This document shows, piece after piece, positions 34,491-44,670 of a stretch of 64,000 bases of DNA; position 1 is the first letter of the stretch, and every line of letters begins with the position of its first letter. A program made the translations under genes and the position numbers. The DNA is taken from positions 2,790,001 to 2,854,000 of the forward strand of contig OY764222.1 in assembly GCA_963668325.1 (NCBI GenBank). The letters are read 5' to 3'. Source of the DNA: MPNP01 sp963668325. Its GTDB lineage: Bacteria > Pseudomonadota > Alphaproteobacteria > Rhodobacterales > Rhodobacteraceae. Under the pieces are notes generated by a model. It was not told the DNA's origin, searched no databases, and saw nothing but the letters and a program-made list of their open reading frames with translations.

Positions 34491-35597
34491 CTATCGGGAC
34501 TGTCCGGCAGCATTATGCGCCAGTACCGAAGCCATAAAACCATCCAAATCCCCATCAAGGACGGCTTGGGGATTTGGGGATTCAAAATTGGTTCGTAAAT
34601 CTTTTACCATCTGGTAGGGAGTCAGTACATAAGACCGTATTTGATTCCCCCATCCAGCTTCCCCTTTATTTTGGTGCAATTCCTGTAGCTTCTCATTACG
34701 TTTGCGAAGTTCCAGTTCATAAAGCCTCGACCGCAAGGCATCCATACAGTTCGACCTGTTCATATGCTGTGATTTTTCCGATGATGTAACAACGATTCCA
34801 GTTGGGAGGTGTGTAATCCTTACCGCTGAATCTGTCTTGTTTACATGTTGCCCTCCAGCTCCAGAAGCTCGGTAAGTATCAACCCTTAAATCGCTAGGAT
34901 TGATTTCAATCTCAATATTCTCATCAATTACCGGAAAGGCTCCAACTGAACTGAACGAGGTATGCCTTCTTGCCGCACTGTCAAAGGGCGAAATTCTTAC
35001 CAGCCGGTGTACTCCTGATTCAGATTTTAACCAGCCATAGGCATTCAAGCCTTTTATTTTAAAGGTAATCGAACGCAATCCTGCTTCAGCATCTCTATTT
35101 TGAGAAATCAATTCTGTCTTGAATCCCCTGCTTTGGGCCCATCTTTCATACATTCTGGATAACATCTGGGCCCAATCACAAGATTCCGTTCCCCCGGCCC
35201 CTGCTTTTATTTCCAAAAATGCATCATTTTTATCTGCCTCGTCATCCAGGAGTGCCTCAACAACTTTCTTATCGATTTCAACATGTAAGTCGATAATGGA
35301 CTGTTCAGCTTCCTGGACCACCTCTTGATCATCCTCTTCCTCACCAAGTTCGATTAAGTCTGTACTGTCCTCCAGCGTTGTTTTCAATCGTTCAAAGGTT
35401 TCCTTTTTTTCACTAAGGTTTTGTCTTTCCTTCATTATTGCCGTGGCAGCTACCTGATCATCCCATAATTTTGGATCTTCTATCTTGGTATTAAGTTCCT
35501 GGAGCTTTTGATCTAGATCATCCAGACCAATTTTCTCCTTCAGGAGATCAAGTGATGTTTTGATTTCGTCTACAAGTTTAAGGATATCTGAACGCAT
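34491..35597 (-). CDS. prfB: Peptide chain release factor 2
   Basis: RF2 recognises UAA and UGA stop codons and triggers peptide release. The 368-residue protein has the SPF anticodon-like motif (RISPFDSAARRHTSFSS, about 199-215) and the catalytic GGQ loop (ASGAGGQHVNKTDSAVRITH, about 244-263). The N-terminal domain is helical (SDLILKLVDEI-type). The frame is continuous from ATG to stop, so the programmed +1 frameshift known from E. coli is not present. It is 127 nt downstream of mrcA on the same strand, a common alphaproteobacterial order. Confidence 0.96.
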   Translation of the reverse strand: MRSDILKLVDEIKTSLDLLKEKIGLDDLDQKLQELNTKIEDPKLWDDQVAATAIMKERQNLSEKKETFERLKTTLEDSTDLIELGEEEDDQEVVQEAEQSIIDLHVEIDKKVVEALLDDEADKNDAFLEIKAGAGGTESCDWAQMLSRMYERWAQSRGFKTELISQNRDAEAGLRSITFKIKGLNAYGWLKSESGVHRLVRISPFDSAARRHTSFSSVGAFPVIDENIEIEINPSDLRVDTYRASGAGGQHVNKTDSAVRITHLPTGIVVTSSEKSQHMNRSNCMDALRSRLYELELRKRNEKLQELHQNKGEAGWGNQIRSYVLTPYQMVKDLRTNFESPNPQAVLDGDLDGFMASVLAHNAAGQSR

Positions 35598-35724
35598 TTA
35601 TTTTTCCGATCCAGCCTTATGGCACTTTCAGGTATCACACTGGATATTTCATTGCTAGGAAAATTTTATTTTTATGAATCTAGGTGTTTACTAGCGTTTT
35701 TCAATTAATGGCAAAACCTTCTAC

Positions 35725-38364
35725 TCAGTAAAGGCCACCTGCAGAAATAGATCCAAATGAACCTCTTTGCTCCTGTACATCAGTGCCACCACCTTCCAAG
35801 TCATTCAAATCACGGTTTCGGGAATCGGTGGCTAATTCCACGGCCTGATAAATGCCCTCATCCCAGTCTTCAAACGTTATCACCGGCAAATCCGACGCCA
35901 TTGGAAATCCCCCATCTATTACACGCAGGTTGCCTTCCCGCGGTTCAGTACCAATTCTAAAAAATTCGGCAATAACTGTACCATCCTGTTCTTCTGCCTT
36001 GGTTTGGATTAATTCACCGGTAAACCTGTTCACATCGACAAAAACACCACCTTCAGGAATTGCAAAATCCGAATTACCATAAAATTCAGCCGCCTTGGCC
36101 ATAAAGTTATTAAATACCGGTGCACAGAGACTGCCACCAGTAGCCCTCTTTCCCATCGTTCTTGGGTTATCATACCCAATATAACACCCAGCTACAATTT
36201 CAGGTGTATAACCAATAAACCATACATCATGGGCGTTATTGGTTGTTCCTGTTTTTCCAGCTACGGGAAAGTCTACCTTAACTGTTCTTGAAGCTGTGCC
36301 ACGTTCTACCACACCTTGCAGCATGGATGTGATTTGGTAAGCCGTAACCGGGTCAATAATCTGGGGGTTAAATGAAAAGATGTCTGGGACCTTTCCTTCA
36401 GGTAGATTTGGGGTAGAACAGTTACTACAAACCTGTAGGCCCGCTTGATATATGGTTTTGCCATGTTTGTCTTGGACCCGGTCAACCAGGGTTGGGGTTA
36501 CCTTATAACCCCCATTGGCAAAAATAGCATAAGAAACCACCAGCTTAAGTAGTGTTGTTTCCATTGCTCCTAGAGAATTGGCAAGATACGGTGGCATGGA
36601 TTCATAAACACCGACCTTTTCAGCAAATTGGGCGATATGTTCGAGCCCAACATCCTTAGCCAATCGTACTGTCATCAGATTTCGGGACTGTTCGATACCC
36701 GTTCTGAGTGGGACTGGACCATAAAATTTATTACTGTAATTTACTGGTCGCCAGATACCCTGAGGGGTATCCAAACTTATCGGAGCATCAAAAACAATAC
36801 TTGCTGGGGTAAAACCGGTATCAAGGGCTGAGGCATATACAATTGGCTTGAAGGCTGATCCCGGCTGACGATAAGCCTGAGTGGCTCGGTTGAAACTGGA
36901 TTGTTGGTAAGAAAACCCTCCGACTATCGTCAGAACCCTCGCCGTGGTCGTATCCATGGCTATAAATGCACCCTGGACCTCTGGTAGTTGGTGCAAATCC
37001 CAAGAAACGGTTTCGCCATCTTCATTCTTGTTGGGGGAAACAAAGATTATTTCTCCTTCCTGCAGAAATTCCTTTGCCTTGCGGTCTCCTTCATTTAACC
37101 TGGTATTATTTAGTTTATGAACCCACTGATAGCTTTCCTTGGCCAGAAAGTTGTTAGAATTATCGGGGTGATTTTCGACGGTGATAAAAGCCTTACCCTC
37201 CTCAAAGTGGGATATATAAGCTAATGACCACCCTGCAATATCCCTTGGCAGGTTCACCTCAAAGGGGTTTTTCTCACCATTGGACTGCAAAGTGGCATTT
37301 AATCCAGTCCCAACCCAATTACCTAAGGACTGATCGTATTTCTCCAAACTTTCACGAAGTTCAACATTTGCTATTTCCTGTAAACTGGGATCAATGGTTG
37401 CCCGAATATTCAACCCTCCTTCAAAAAACTCCTCATTTCCAAACTGTCTTGCAAGTTGTCTTCGAATTTCATCGGTGAAGTAACTCCTGGGGGGAAGTGA
37501 TTTTTGAAAGGAAGGGTAATCTCCACTCATAACACTTCTAAGCCCCTGTGATTTGGCGTTCTCGCCTTCCTCAATGGAAATATGGTTGTTTTCAATCATC
37601 TCGGTAATCACAAAATTCCTACGGGCTATTGCCCGACCTTGATCCCTGACCGGGTGATAGGTCGAAGGGGCCTTGGGTAAGGCGGCCAGATAGGCAGCTT
37701 CTTCGATTAAAAGCTGATCAAGAGATTTGTTGAAGTACGTTTGAGCTGCAGCAGTAACACCATAGGAATTCTGCCCCATAAAGATTTCATTCAGATATAG
37801 TTCTAAAATCTTTTCCTTCCCAAGGGATTTTTCAATTTTTACTGCCAGTATTATCTCTCTTAGTTTTCTTTCCAATGATCTTTCTCTACTCAAAAGAAAG
37901 TTCTTCATAACCTGTTGGGTAATGGTGGAAGCACCTCTAAGACGTTCTCCCTGCAAAGCTTGAACTCCTGCTTTCAGAATACCCATGGGATCAAGACCCT
38001 GGTGCTGAAAGAAGGCTTTATCTTCGGCAGAAATTACCGCATTAATGACTAAATCCGGTATTTCTTCAATCGGGCTGAATAACCTTCTTTCCCTGGCAAA
38101 TTCATCGACAAGCTTTCCTTCGGAAGAAAAAACTCGGCTTATGGTTGGCGGAGAATAATTTTCCAACTCCTCAAATGTTGGCAAATCGGAACCCACGACA
38201 ACAATCATCCCGGTCAAAGCGATAAAGGTAAAGATTACCCCAAGGCATATCTCACTAAATCCCCATGCCAAGACACCCAAACATCTGTCCACCAAGGTTA
38301 TTTTCCTGACGGGCTTTACTTTAGGTTCAGCTTGGTATCTTCTGAATGAACGTGTAGGTTTCAT
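35725..38364 (-). CDS. mrcA: Penicillin-binding protein 1A
   Basis: A class A bifunctional enzyme for peptidoglycan polymerisation and cross-linking, anchored in the inner membrane. The 879-residue protein has a membrane helix at about 33-57. The glycosyltransferase block contains SAEDKAFFQHQGLD (catalytic Glu) and GASTITQQVMKNFLLSRERS. The transpeptidase has RQPGSAFKPIVYA (SxxK), EQSRNLMTVRLAK (SxN) and VAGKTGTTNNAHD (KTG). An extended linker region at about 310-450 is typical of PBP1A. It is upstream of prfB and divergent from rne. Confidence 0.95.
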   Translation of the reverse strand: MKPTRSFRRYQAEPKVKPVRKITLVDRCLGVLAWGFSEICLGVIFTFIALTGMIVVVGSDLPTFEELENYSPPTISRVFSSEGKLVDEFARERRLFSPIEEIPDLVINAVISAEDKAFFQHQGLDPMGILKAGVQALQGERLRGASTITQQVMKNFLLSRERSLERKLREIILAVKIEKSLGKEKILELYLNEIFMGQNSYGVTAAAQTYFNKSLDQLLIEEAAYLAALPKAPSTYHPVRDQGRAIARRNFVITEMIENNHISIEEGENAKSQGLRSVMSGDYPSFQKSLPPRSYFTDEIRRQLARQFGNEEFFEGGLNIRATIDPSLQEIANVELRESLEKYDQSLGNWVGTGLNATLQSNGEKNPFEVNLPRDIAGWSLAYISHFEEGKAFITVENHPDNSNNFLAKESYQWVHKLNNTRLNEGDRKAKEFLQEGEIIFVSPNKNEDGETVSWDLHQLPEVQGAFIAMDTTTARVLTIVGGFSYQQSSFNRATQAYRQPGSAFKPIVYASALDTGFTPASIVFDAPISLDTPQGIWRPVNYSNKFYGPVPLRTGIEQSRNLMTVRLAKDVGLEHIAQFAEKVGVYESMPPYLANSLGAMETTLLKLVVSYAIFANGGYKVTPTLVDRVQDKHGKTIYQAGLQVCSNCSTPNLPEGKVPDIFSFNPQIIDPVTAYQITSMLQGVVERGTASRTVKVDFPVAGKTGTTNNAHDVWFIGYTPEIVAGCYIGYDNPRTMGKRATGGSLCAPVFNNFMAKAAEFYGNSDFAIPEGGVFVDVNRFTGELIQTKAEEQDGTVIAEFFRIGTEPREGNLRVIDGGFPMASDLPVITFEDWDEGIYQAVELATDSRNRDLNDLEGGGTDVQEQRGSFGSISAGGLY

Positions 38365-38887
38365 AGCGATCTAACCTGGCAACCATTCTGATAACCATTG
38401 ATAATTTCGATTCTTGTTATATTTAATTAGGTAGAAATTGTTGGGTTTGTTTCCTAGTCAGGATGATAAATTATAATTGAACGAGTTTAAATGAATTCGT
38501 GTTGACTTTGGCACAAAATTCAGTAGAAATTCTATTGTTGTTGCTCAAAAAAAGAAAACTATAAAGAGTAGCAATTAGAACGTGAGAGGATAATTTGCCC
38601 TTACTACCTGAGAGACAATGAATTTGCTCTCATAAGTAAAAGGCTGAATCACACTTAACTTACCCAAGATTTTTTATTTTGGTCCGATATTCGGGTTACA
38701 AACTTATTGGTAAATTGTGCGAACAACAAAGTGAAATGAAAACATATTATACAAATTCCTCACCAAGAACGTTGTGGCCGTGGTTAACGGAAACTGAGAA
38801 ACGTATGAAAATTCAATCAACTGAATTAAGCACTTCCCAAGTTTTAAGATATGGAAGGGAAAGTGCACTTTATTTAAAGAGAAAATT
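38365..38887. other. Long divergent intergenic region between mrcA and rne
   Basis: No convincing ORF. TTGACT (38502-38507) and AGAAAT (38525-38530) with 17-bp spacing form a weak rne promoter candidate, which would give an rne leader of about 350 nt. Long 5' leaders are usual for rne because RNase E cuts its own mRNA there. No riboswitch or clear hairpin pattern was recognised. Confidence 0.4.
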
Positions 38888-41359
38888 ATGCATTCTTCAA
38901 TACTTATTGATACCACCGGAGGAGATGAAACCCGGATATTGGTACTTGAAGGAGGTAAGGTACAAGAATTTAAAAGGGAAACCAAAACCTCCAATAGACT
39001 GGCTGGGAATATTTATCTCGCCAGAATTGAAAAAATTGAACCCTCAATCCAGGCTGCTTTCGTAGACTTCGGGATTGAAAAACACGGGTTCTTACCCTTT
39101 CGGTCAATCCATCCGGATTACTACAAGACTGACGATAAAAAGCCTGAGGATATTCAACCGGACCACGATGGCCCGGTAACCAATAAATTCGATACTAGTA
39201 GTACTCACTTTCTAAAGGAATTTGAGGACTATACTACCGACTTCGGGGTAATTACAAACCCCCAAAATAATCAAGGCGACCCTGTAAATCAAAAACAGGC
39301 GAATGGTAGCGGGTATAGAGGAAGGAGTAGATATCAACGAAAGCCTTCCCGAAATATTCCCAATGATGTCCTGATTCAGGATGTTATTACCAAAGGCCAA
39401 GTTGTTCTCGTCCAGGTTTCAAGGGATGAATTACATTCCAAAGGGGCAACATTAACAACCTATATTAGTTTACCAAGCAGATATTGTGTTTTGCTACCCA
39501 ACAGTGACAAGGGATTTTCAATTAGTAGTAAAATTGATTCTCCAGAAACTCGTCAGAAATTGAGAAATATTTTTGAGACCTTTAATTTTCCCCAAGGGGC
39601 AGGTCTGATAATGAGAACTATTAATTCCATACCTCCGGGTGAGGTTATTGAAACAGATATCAAAAGGCAGAAAGATACCTGGAAGGAAATCCTCGAAAAG
39701 GTCCAACAAACCAGAGCCCCTGCCCTGCTTAAACATAGCAGTGATTTAATTGAAACGACTATCAGAGATTACTTCCGTGATTCAATCGATGAAATAATTG
39801 TTGAAGGTGAAAGGGGTTACAAAAAAACTGTTGAAGTCGTTAACTCTCTCGTTCCCCATGAAGTTGAGAAAGTTATCAAACACACCAATTTGAAACCTTT
39901 GTTTGTCCATCATGGAGTTCATGAGGACCTCAGGAATCTTCATGACCCCAGAGTGGAGTTGGCTTCAGGTGGCCACTTGGTCATTCAACCTACCGAGGCC
40001 TTGGTATCAATTGATGTTAACTCGGCCAAATCAAACCAGGGCAAGACCCTTTCCGAAACCGCGCTTCGAACAAATATTGAAGCCGCCAAGGAAATTGCCA
40101 GGCAATTAAGGTTACGGGATTTAGCCGGAATTATAGTCATTGATTTCATTGATATGGAATTCCAGCAACATCGTAAGGAAGTAGAAACTGCCCTGCGTAC
40201 TGCTTTACGTAGGGATCAGGCCTGGATCAATTGTGGTTATATTTCCAAATTGGGTTTATTGGAGATGACCCGTCAAAGGTCTGGAGAAAATTTAGCAGCC
40301 AATACTACCAAATTATGTCCAGCTTGTAGTGGGACCGGTAGGGTCGTTCTAGATGAAACCCTAGCAGTAATTATACTACGGCATATAGAAGCGGAATGTT
40401 CCCTTAGAAAAGCCGGAAATGTTCATGTTTCTGTTTCTATATCATTAGAGAATTACTTTCTTAATGAAATGCGAAGAGAAATAACCAGGATAGAGGATAT
40501 CTACGGATGCCGTATCAGGTTTGAAACCAAGGAAAGCCTTTTCTCGCAAGAATACGGCTTTATTTTGTTCAGCCCTGATAGGGACAAGGAAATTTTTAGG
40601 TACCCTCCGAAATACCCGCATAACAATTTCAATTCGCCCAAATCTACCTGGTCTTCAAAGAAATATCCCAAATACTCTGCGAAAACAGGATCAGATAATA
40701 GCTCGTATTCAGTTAATTCTAGAGAAACAGGGGACCATAACAATACCAATGGTTCTGCCTCCTCAAAGGGTTCAACTGATTCTCCCTCAGGTGATATGGG
40801 TTCAAACAAGGAAAAGCAAAATAAAACAGGGTCGACAAAAAATAAAAAAATAAAAACTGAAATTCAGGAAGCCAAAAGGGCGCCTGAAAAAGATACTCAA
40901 GAAGAGGATTCACCCAAATCAACCAAGGGTACCAAAAGTAAAAGGGCCAAGGGAAAAGGACGCCAAGAAAAGAGCCCTAGCAAGGCTAGAAAAGCAACCA
41001 GCCACGTAAATTCGGAAAAGGAAAAAAACCTCAAGGTAAAAACTACTGAATCCGAAGATGATGAAACAATTACCGAGGTTTCAGGCAAGCCTGATTCAAC
41101 TGGGGATTCAACTTCTGTAGAAACAAAAAAAGCCACCAAAAAAAGGCAACCCTCAACCAAGAAGATACCAAAATCCAAAGCTTCTAAAAAAGCTAGTGAG
41201 CAAAAGTCTCGTTCTCCGAAACCTCCAATTAACCCGCATCTTGAAAACCTCCTAGATGAAATTGCTCCCAATGATACCAATGTAGGGGAAATGGACCCCG
41301 CTGCAGTAGAAGTATTTTCTCCTTCAGATCTGGATATTTTCTACGAAACCAAAGAATAG
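38888..41359 (+). CDS. rne: Ribonuclease E (RNase E/G family)
   Basis: RNase E starts decay of most mRNAs and matures rRNA and tRNA. The 823-residue protein has an S1 domain with an insertion of about 85 residues (about 80-165), as in alphaproteobacterial RNase E. The DNase-I-like subdomain holds the catalytic Asp residues in ALVSIDVNSAKSNQGKT and GIIVIDFIDME. The zinc link is CPACSGTG (about 478-485). From about residue 560 the protein is low-complexity and Lys/Ser/Thr-rich, without clear structure, and should be the degradosome scaffold. The final residues (EVFSPSDLDIFYETKE) may be a short binding motif. Confidence 0.95.
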   Translation: MHSSILIDTTGGDETRILVLEGGKVQEFKRETKTSNRLAGNIYLARIEKIEPSIQAAFVDFGIEKHGFLPFRSIHPDYYKTDDKKPEDIQPDHDGPVTNKFDTSSTHFLKEFEDYTTDFGVITNPQNNQGDPVNQKQANGSGYRGRSRYQRKPSRNIPNDVLIQDVITKGQVVLVQVSRDELHSKGATLTTYISLPSRYCVLLPNSDKGFSISSKIDSPETRQKLRNIFETFNFPQGAGLIMRTINSIPPGEVIETDIKRQKDTWKEILEKVQQTRAPALLKHSSDLIETTIRDYFRDSIDEIIVEGERGYKKTVEVVNSLVPHEVEKVIKHTNLKPLFVHHGVHEDLRNLHDPRVELASGGHLVIQPTEALVSIDVNSAKSNQGKTLSETALRTNIEAAKEIARQLRLRDLAGIIVIDFIDMEFQQHRKEVETALRTALRRDQAWINCGYISKLGLLEMTRQRSGENLAANTTKLCPACSGTGRVVLDETLAVIILRHIEAECSLRKAGNVHVSVSISLENYFLNEMRREITRIEDIYGCRIRFETKESLFSQEYGFILFSPDRDKEIFRYPPKYPHNNFNSPKSTWSSKKYPKYSAKTGSDNSSYSVNSRETGDHNNTNGSASSKGSTDSPSGDMGSNKEKQNKTGSTKNKKIKTEIQEAKRAPEKDTQEEDSPKSTKGTKSKRAKGKGRQEKSPSKARKATSHVNSEKEKNLKVKTTESEDDETITEVSGKPDSTGDSTSVETKKATKKRQPSTKKIPKSKASKKASEQKSRSPKPPINPHLENLLDEIAPNDTNVGEMDPAAVEVFSPSDLDIFYETKE

Positions 41360-41468
41360 TATCAGGTCAATCAACGAAAAGAAAAAAAGCTTTGAAGTTT
41401 CATGGAATTGGAAAAATATAAACCAGAGCAACTACATTCTTTTCAGATTCAACCAAGGAATTCATACC

Positions 41469-42284
41469 ATGAGCAGAGTAAGCCGATTATTTCATAATTT
41501 TTACAAAGTAACCTTTGGCATTTTCAAGCAATTGAGACAAATACTCGGTATTGGGGTTGTCCTATTGTTATTTGTCAGCCCTTCTAAAGCCATAGACCTG
41601 GAAAATTTGAGTCTTGCCGAAAGAGATATATTCGGAGAATTGGTAAAAGAATATTTATTGGAAAATCCCGAAATTATGTTGGAGGTTTTCCAAAAACTAG
41701 AAGAACAGCAAAACGAATTAGCTTTGGATTTGCAAAAGGAATTTATTGAACTCAATTCAGATTTTATTTTCAATAACCCTGATTCCTGGGTAGGCGGAAA
41801 TCCTGAAGGTGATGTGAACTTGGTGGAATTCGTTGATTACCGTTGTGGTTATTGCCGTAGGGCTTATCCCGTTATTCAAGACCTCCTAAAATTAGATCCA
41901 AACTTACGATTGGTCATCAAGGAATTTCCTATTTTGGGTGAACAATCAATAAATTCAGCCAGAATTGCTGTTGCTGTTTTGCAACTCGCCGGTCCGGAAA
42001 AGTATGAACTCGTTCACAGCCATCTTATAGGTCTTCAGGAACCAGTTAGTCCTAAGGTAATTGCAGAAATAGCTGAAATGGCCGAGCTTGATGTACAAAC
42101 TTTAAATGTAAAAATGGACGACCCTTCTGTCGAAGATGTATTGGAAAACAATTACCAATTGGCACAGGCATTGGATATCAATGCAACGCCGACATTTATT
42201 TTAGGAGATAGGGTATATAGTGGTTTTTTATCTCTTGAAGATTTTAGGTATGAAATAGACCAAATAAGAACTGTACAAAATTAA
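41469..42284 (+). CDS. Periplasmic DsbA-family thiol oxidoreductase
   Basis: The 271-residue product has an N-terminal hydrophobic segment (LGIGVVLLLFVSPSKAIDLE) that looks like a signal peptide, and a helical pre-domain at about 45-95. The thioredoxin domain starts near residue 105 with VDYRCGYCRRAYP, so the active site is CGYC. The cis-proline loop is INATPTFILG (about 239-248). CxxC plus the helical insertion indicates a DsbA-type oxidase, a plausible partner for DsbB at 3784. A ScsC- or DsbC-like function is the alternative. It lies between rne and accB. Confidence 0.85.
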   Translation: MSRVSRLFHNFYKVTFGIFKQLRQILGIGVVLLLFVSPSKAIDLENLSLAERDIFGELVKEYLLENPEIMLEVFQKLEEQQNELALDLQKEFIELNSDFIFNNPDSWVGGNPEGDVNLVEFVDYRCGYCRRAYPVIQDLLKLDPNLRLVIKEFPILGEQSINSARIAVAVLQLAGPEKYELVHSHLIGLQEPVSPKVIAEIAEMAELDVQTLNVKMDDPSVEDVLENNYQLAQALDINATPTFILGDRVYSGFLSLEDFRYEIDQIRTVQN

Positions 42285-42315
42285 AATATTGGATGTGAAT
42301 ATTTTGGAGGTTTAG

Positions 42316-42783
42316 GTGGCTAAAGAAGAGTCAAAATTGGAAATTATTTCCAAGCTAGTAGATTTGTTCAAGGAAAAGGAGCTTGGAGAGTTTGAAGTCG
42401 AAATAAAAGAGGATGATTCTTCACGCCTAAAGTTAAGAATGGCGAATTATTCTGGTGAAGTAATTTTACCCTCCCGAATAGCCTCTTCCCAAAGTCAAGA
42501 AGGCCATAACCCATTACCCCCAATGGAGGAAACCAAAGCCGAAACCAAGGGATTGGTATCTTCAGAAATGGTTGGTACTGCTTACCTCAAACCCAGCCCA
42601 GAGGCCGAAACACCCTTTGTACATGTTGGACAGAGTGTAAAGGAAGGGGAAACACTCCTGATCATTGAGGCGATGAAAACAATGAATTTCATTGGTGCTC
42701 CTCACTCAGGGACAATTAGGAAAATCATGATTGATGATGGTGAGCCGGTTCAGTATGGATCTGAACTCATGGTCATCAATTAA
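42316..42783 (+). CDS. accB: Biotin carboxyl carrier protein of acetyl-CoA carboxylase
   Basis: AccB carries the biotin that shuttles carboxylate between AccC and carboxyltransferase in fatty acid synthesis. The 155-residue protein starts with GTG (42316), with GGAGG 6-10 nt upstream. A poorly conserved helical N terminus and a Pro-rich linker lead to the biotinyl domain at about 80-155, with the biotin site EAMKTMN (Lys at about 120). The second Thr in place of Met is common in alphaproteobacteria. accC follows after 53 nt. Confidence 0.94.
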   Translation: MAKEESKLEIISKLVDLFKEKELGEFEVEIKEDDSSRLKLRMANYSGEVILPSRIASSQSQEGHNPLPPMEETKAETKGLVSSEMVGTAYLKPSPEAETPFVHVGQSVKEGETLLIIEAMKTMNFIGAPHSGTIRKIMIDDGEPVQYGSELMVIN

Positions 42784-42836
42784 TTTTAAAGCAAATACTG
42801 TACTTATTCCTACTAAGCTAAACGAGCTTTTCTAAT

Positions 42837-44201
42837 ATGTTTTCAAAAATACTCATCGCCAACCGAGGGGAAATTTCCCTTAGAATTATCAGGACTTGTA
42901 AAGAGATGGGTATTGCTACCGTTGCCGTCCACACGACGGTTGACCAAGACGCCATGCATGTCCGAATGGCTGATGAAGCTGTTTGCATCGGTAAACCAAG
43001 GTCGCCTGAAAATAAGGAGAGTTATTTGTCCATCTCGGCACTTATCTCAGCCTGTGAAATCACTGGGACCAATGCGGTTCACCCTGGTTATGGTTTTCTT
43101 TCTGAGAACGCTGAATTTGTCGAACAGTTAGAGGATCATGGTATTACCTTCATCGGTCCATCTTCCAAACATATCAAACTGATGGGAGACAAAATAACTG
43201 CCAAAGAAAAAATGTTGGAACTTGGGGTCCCATGTGTACCTGGACCTAATGAAAGTATTGATTCCATTGAAATGGCCAAAAGTACTGCCAAGAATATTGG
43301 TTATCCAGTTATGGTCAAGGCTTCGGCCGGAGGTGGTGGCAGGGGCATGAAGGTTGTCAACTCCGAAGCTGAAATCGAGCAGGCCTATCTTACAGCCCAA
43401 CAGGAAGCTGGAGCCAGTTTCGGTAATGATGAGGTTTATTTGGAAAAATTCCTTCCCCACGGGCGACATATAGAAATTCAGATTCTGGGAGATGGCAAAG
43501 GGAATGCGGTCCATTTGGGTGAAAGGGATTGTACCATTCAAAGACGTCATCAAAAGCTTCTTGAAGAAGCCCCAAGCCCACTTCTTGACGATAAAACACG
43601 CAAGAAAATAGGAGACATCTGTGCCAAGGCCATAGCCGAGATGGGATATGAAGGCGTTGGAACAATAGAGTTTCTCTATCAGAATGGAAAATTCTATTTC
43701 ATCGAAATGAATACCCGCCTGCAGGTAGAGCATCCGGTTACAGAGGCCATATTTGGAATTGATTTGGTCAAGGAACAAATCATGGTTGCAGCAGGAAATG
43801 CTCTACAAATTAAACAGGAGGACCTCAAACCCCGGGGACACTCCATTGAGGTAAGGATCAATGCTGAAACAGTTCCTGACTTTATTCCTTGTCCAGGCAA
43901 GGTCGGTTTGTACCATTCTCCTGGAGGGTTAGGAATAAGAATGGATTCATTTCTTTACAACGGTTATACAGTCCCATCGAACTATGACAGTTTAATTGGT
44001 AAGCTTATCGCCCATGGCGAAAACAGAACAATAGCTATTTCCAAATTAAAGAGGGCTTTGGAGGAACTTATTGTTCACCCAATCAACACCACTGCCCCAC
44101 TTTTCCAACTGCTCCTTGAGGATAAGGATTTCCTCAATGCCAATTATGACATCCATTGGTTGGAAAAATGGCTGAAGCAAAAAGGGAAATTACTAAAATA
44201 A
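42837..44201 (+). CDS. accC: Acetyl-CoA carboxylase biotin carboxylase subunit
   Basis: AccC carboxylates the biotin on AccB with ATP and bicarbonate. The 454-residue protein is full length and begins MFSKILIANRGEISLRIIRT. Visible signatures are HPGYGFLSENAEFVE (about 82-96), the ATP-grasp glycine-rich loop KASAGGGGRGMKVV (about 161-174), HLGERDCTIQRRHQKLLEEA (about 224-243) and EMNTRLQVEHPVTE (about 289-302). It forms the usual accB-accC operon. What follows is unusual: the M24/E1/E2-like cassette lies between it and aat. Confidence 0.96.
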   Translation: MFSKILIANRGEISLRIIRTCKEMGIATVAVHTTVDQDAMHVRMADEAVCIGKPRSPENKESYLSISALISACEITGTNAVHPGYGFLSENAEFVEQLEDHGITFIGPSSKHIKLMGDKITAKEKMLELGVPCVPGPNESIDSIEMAKSTAKNIGYPVMVKASAGGGGRGMKVVNSEAEIEQAYLTAQQEAGASFGNDEVYLEKFLPHGRHIEIQILGDGKGNAVHLGERDCTIQRRHQKLLEEAPSPLLDDKTRKKIGDICAKAIAEMGYEGVGTIEFLYQNGKFYFIEMNTRLQVEHPVTEAIFGIDLVKEQIMVAAGNALQIKQEDLKPRGHSIEVRINAETVPDFIPCPGKVGLYHSPGGLGIRMDSFLYNGYTVPSNYDSLIGKLIAHGENRTIAISKLKRALEELIVHPINTTAPLFQLLLEDKDFLNANYDIHWLEKWLKQKGKLLK

Positions 44202-44670
44202 TATTAGAGTTTGTATTCAATTAATAATTAAAGTTTTAGTATTTCTTTTCGTCGGATTGTAGTTTGATGGGGGTAAAAATGTCGACGACAGGCACGACAT
44301 GACTGATACAGAATGAATTATACTACAATAGCTTCTATCGACCACACGCTCTGGACATATCCGAATGAATGACCATCAGGCTATAGACAGAATATACTTT
44401 GTTCTCTAGAACGTTTTTTGCTTCATTAAAGAATTTCGTAGGGTAGCAACACTTTATGTGAAGCGAGTTGGAAGCTAACTTTCAACCGTTATACTCAAGG
44501 TAACCCGTTACATGTAGCTTGGATTGGGAAAACAAGTAATAGCGTTCACACCCTAGGGAAGGTATGGAATTGGTACTGATTTGTTCATATTGGACAAATT
44601 CTTAATTGGAATAGAATCAAACTTGGTACAAGTAACAGTTGTATCGCAATTAGGTATAAGGAAAAGTCTA
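44202..44670. other. Intergenic stretch between accC and the M24 cassette
   Basis: No convincing ORF except in-frame extension of the M24 gene to 44581, which has no good ribosome site. The stretch probably holds the left junction and promoter of the cassette. I found no flanking repeat, integrase or tRNA. Confidence 0.4.

Noticed and set aside
34491..35597. Programmed +1 frameshift in prfB
   Set aside because: The frame is open from ATG to stop and no internal UGA at the E. coli-like position is present.
38365..38887. A riboswitch in the rne leader
   Set aside because: No known aptamer sequence or strong hairpin series could be recognised; a long leader alone is normal for rne.
42316..42783. 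EAMKTMN instead of EAMKMMN as a defect in AccB
   Set aside because: This variant is frequent in alphaproteobacterial AccB and still contains the biotinylated lysine.
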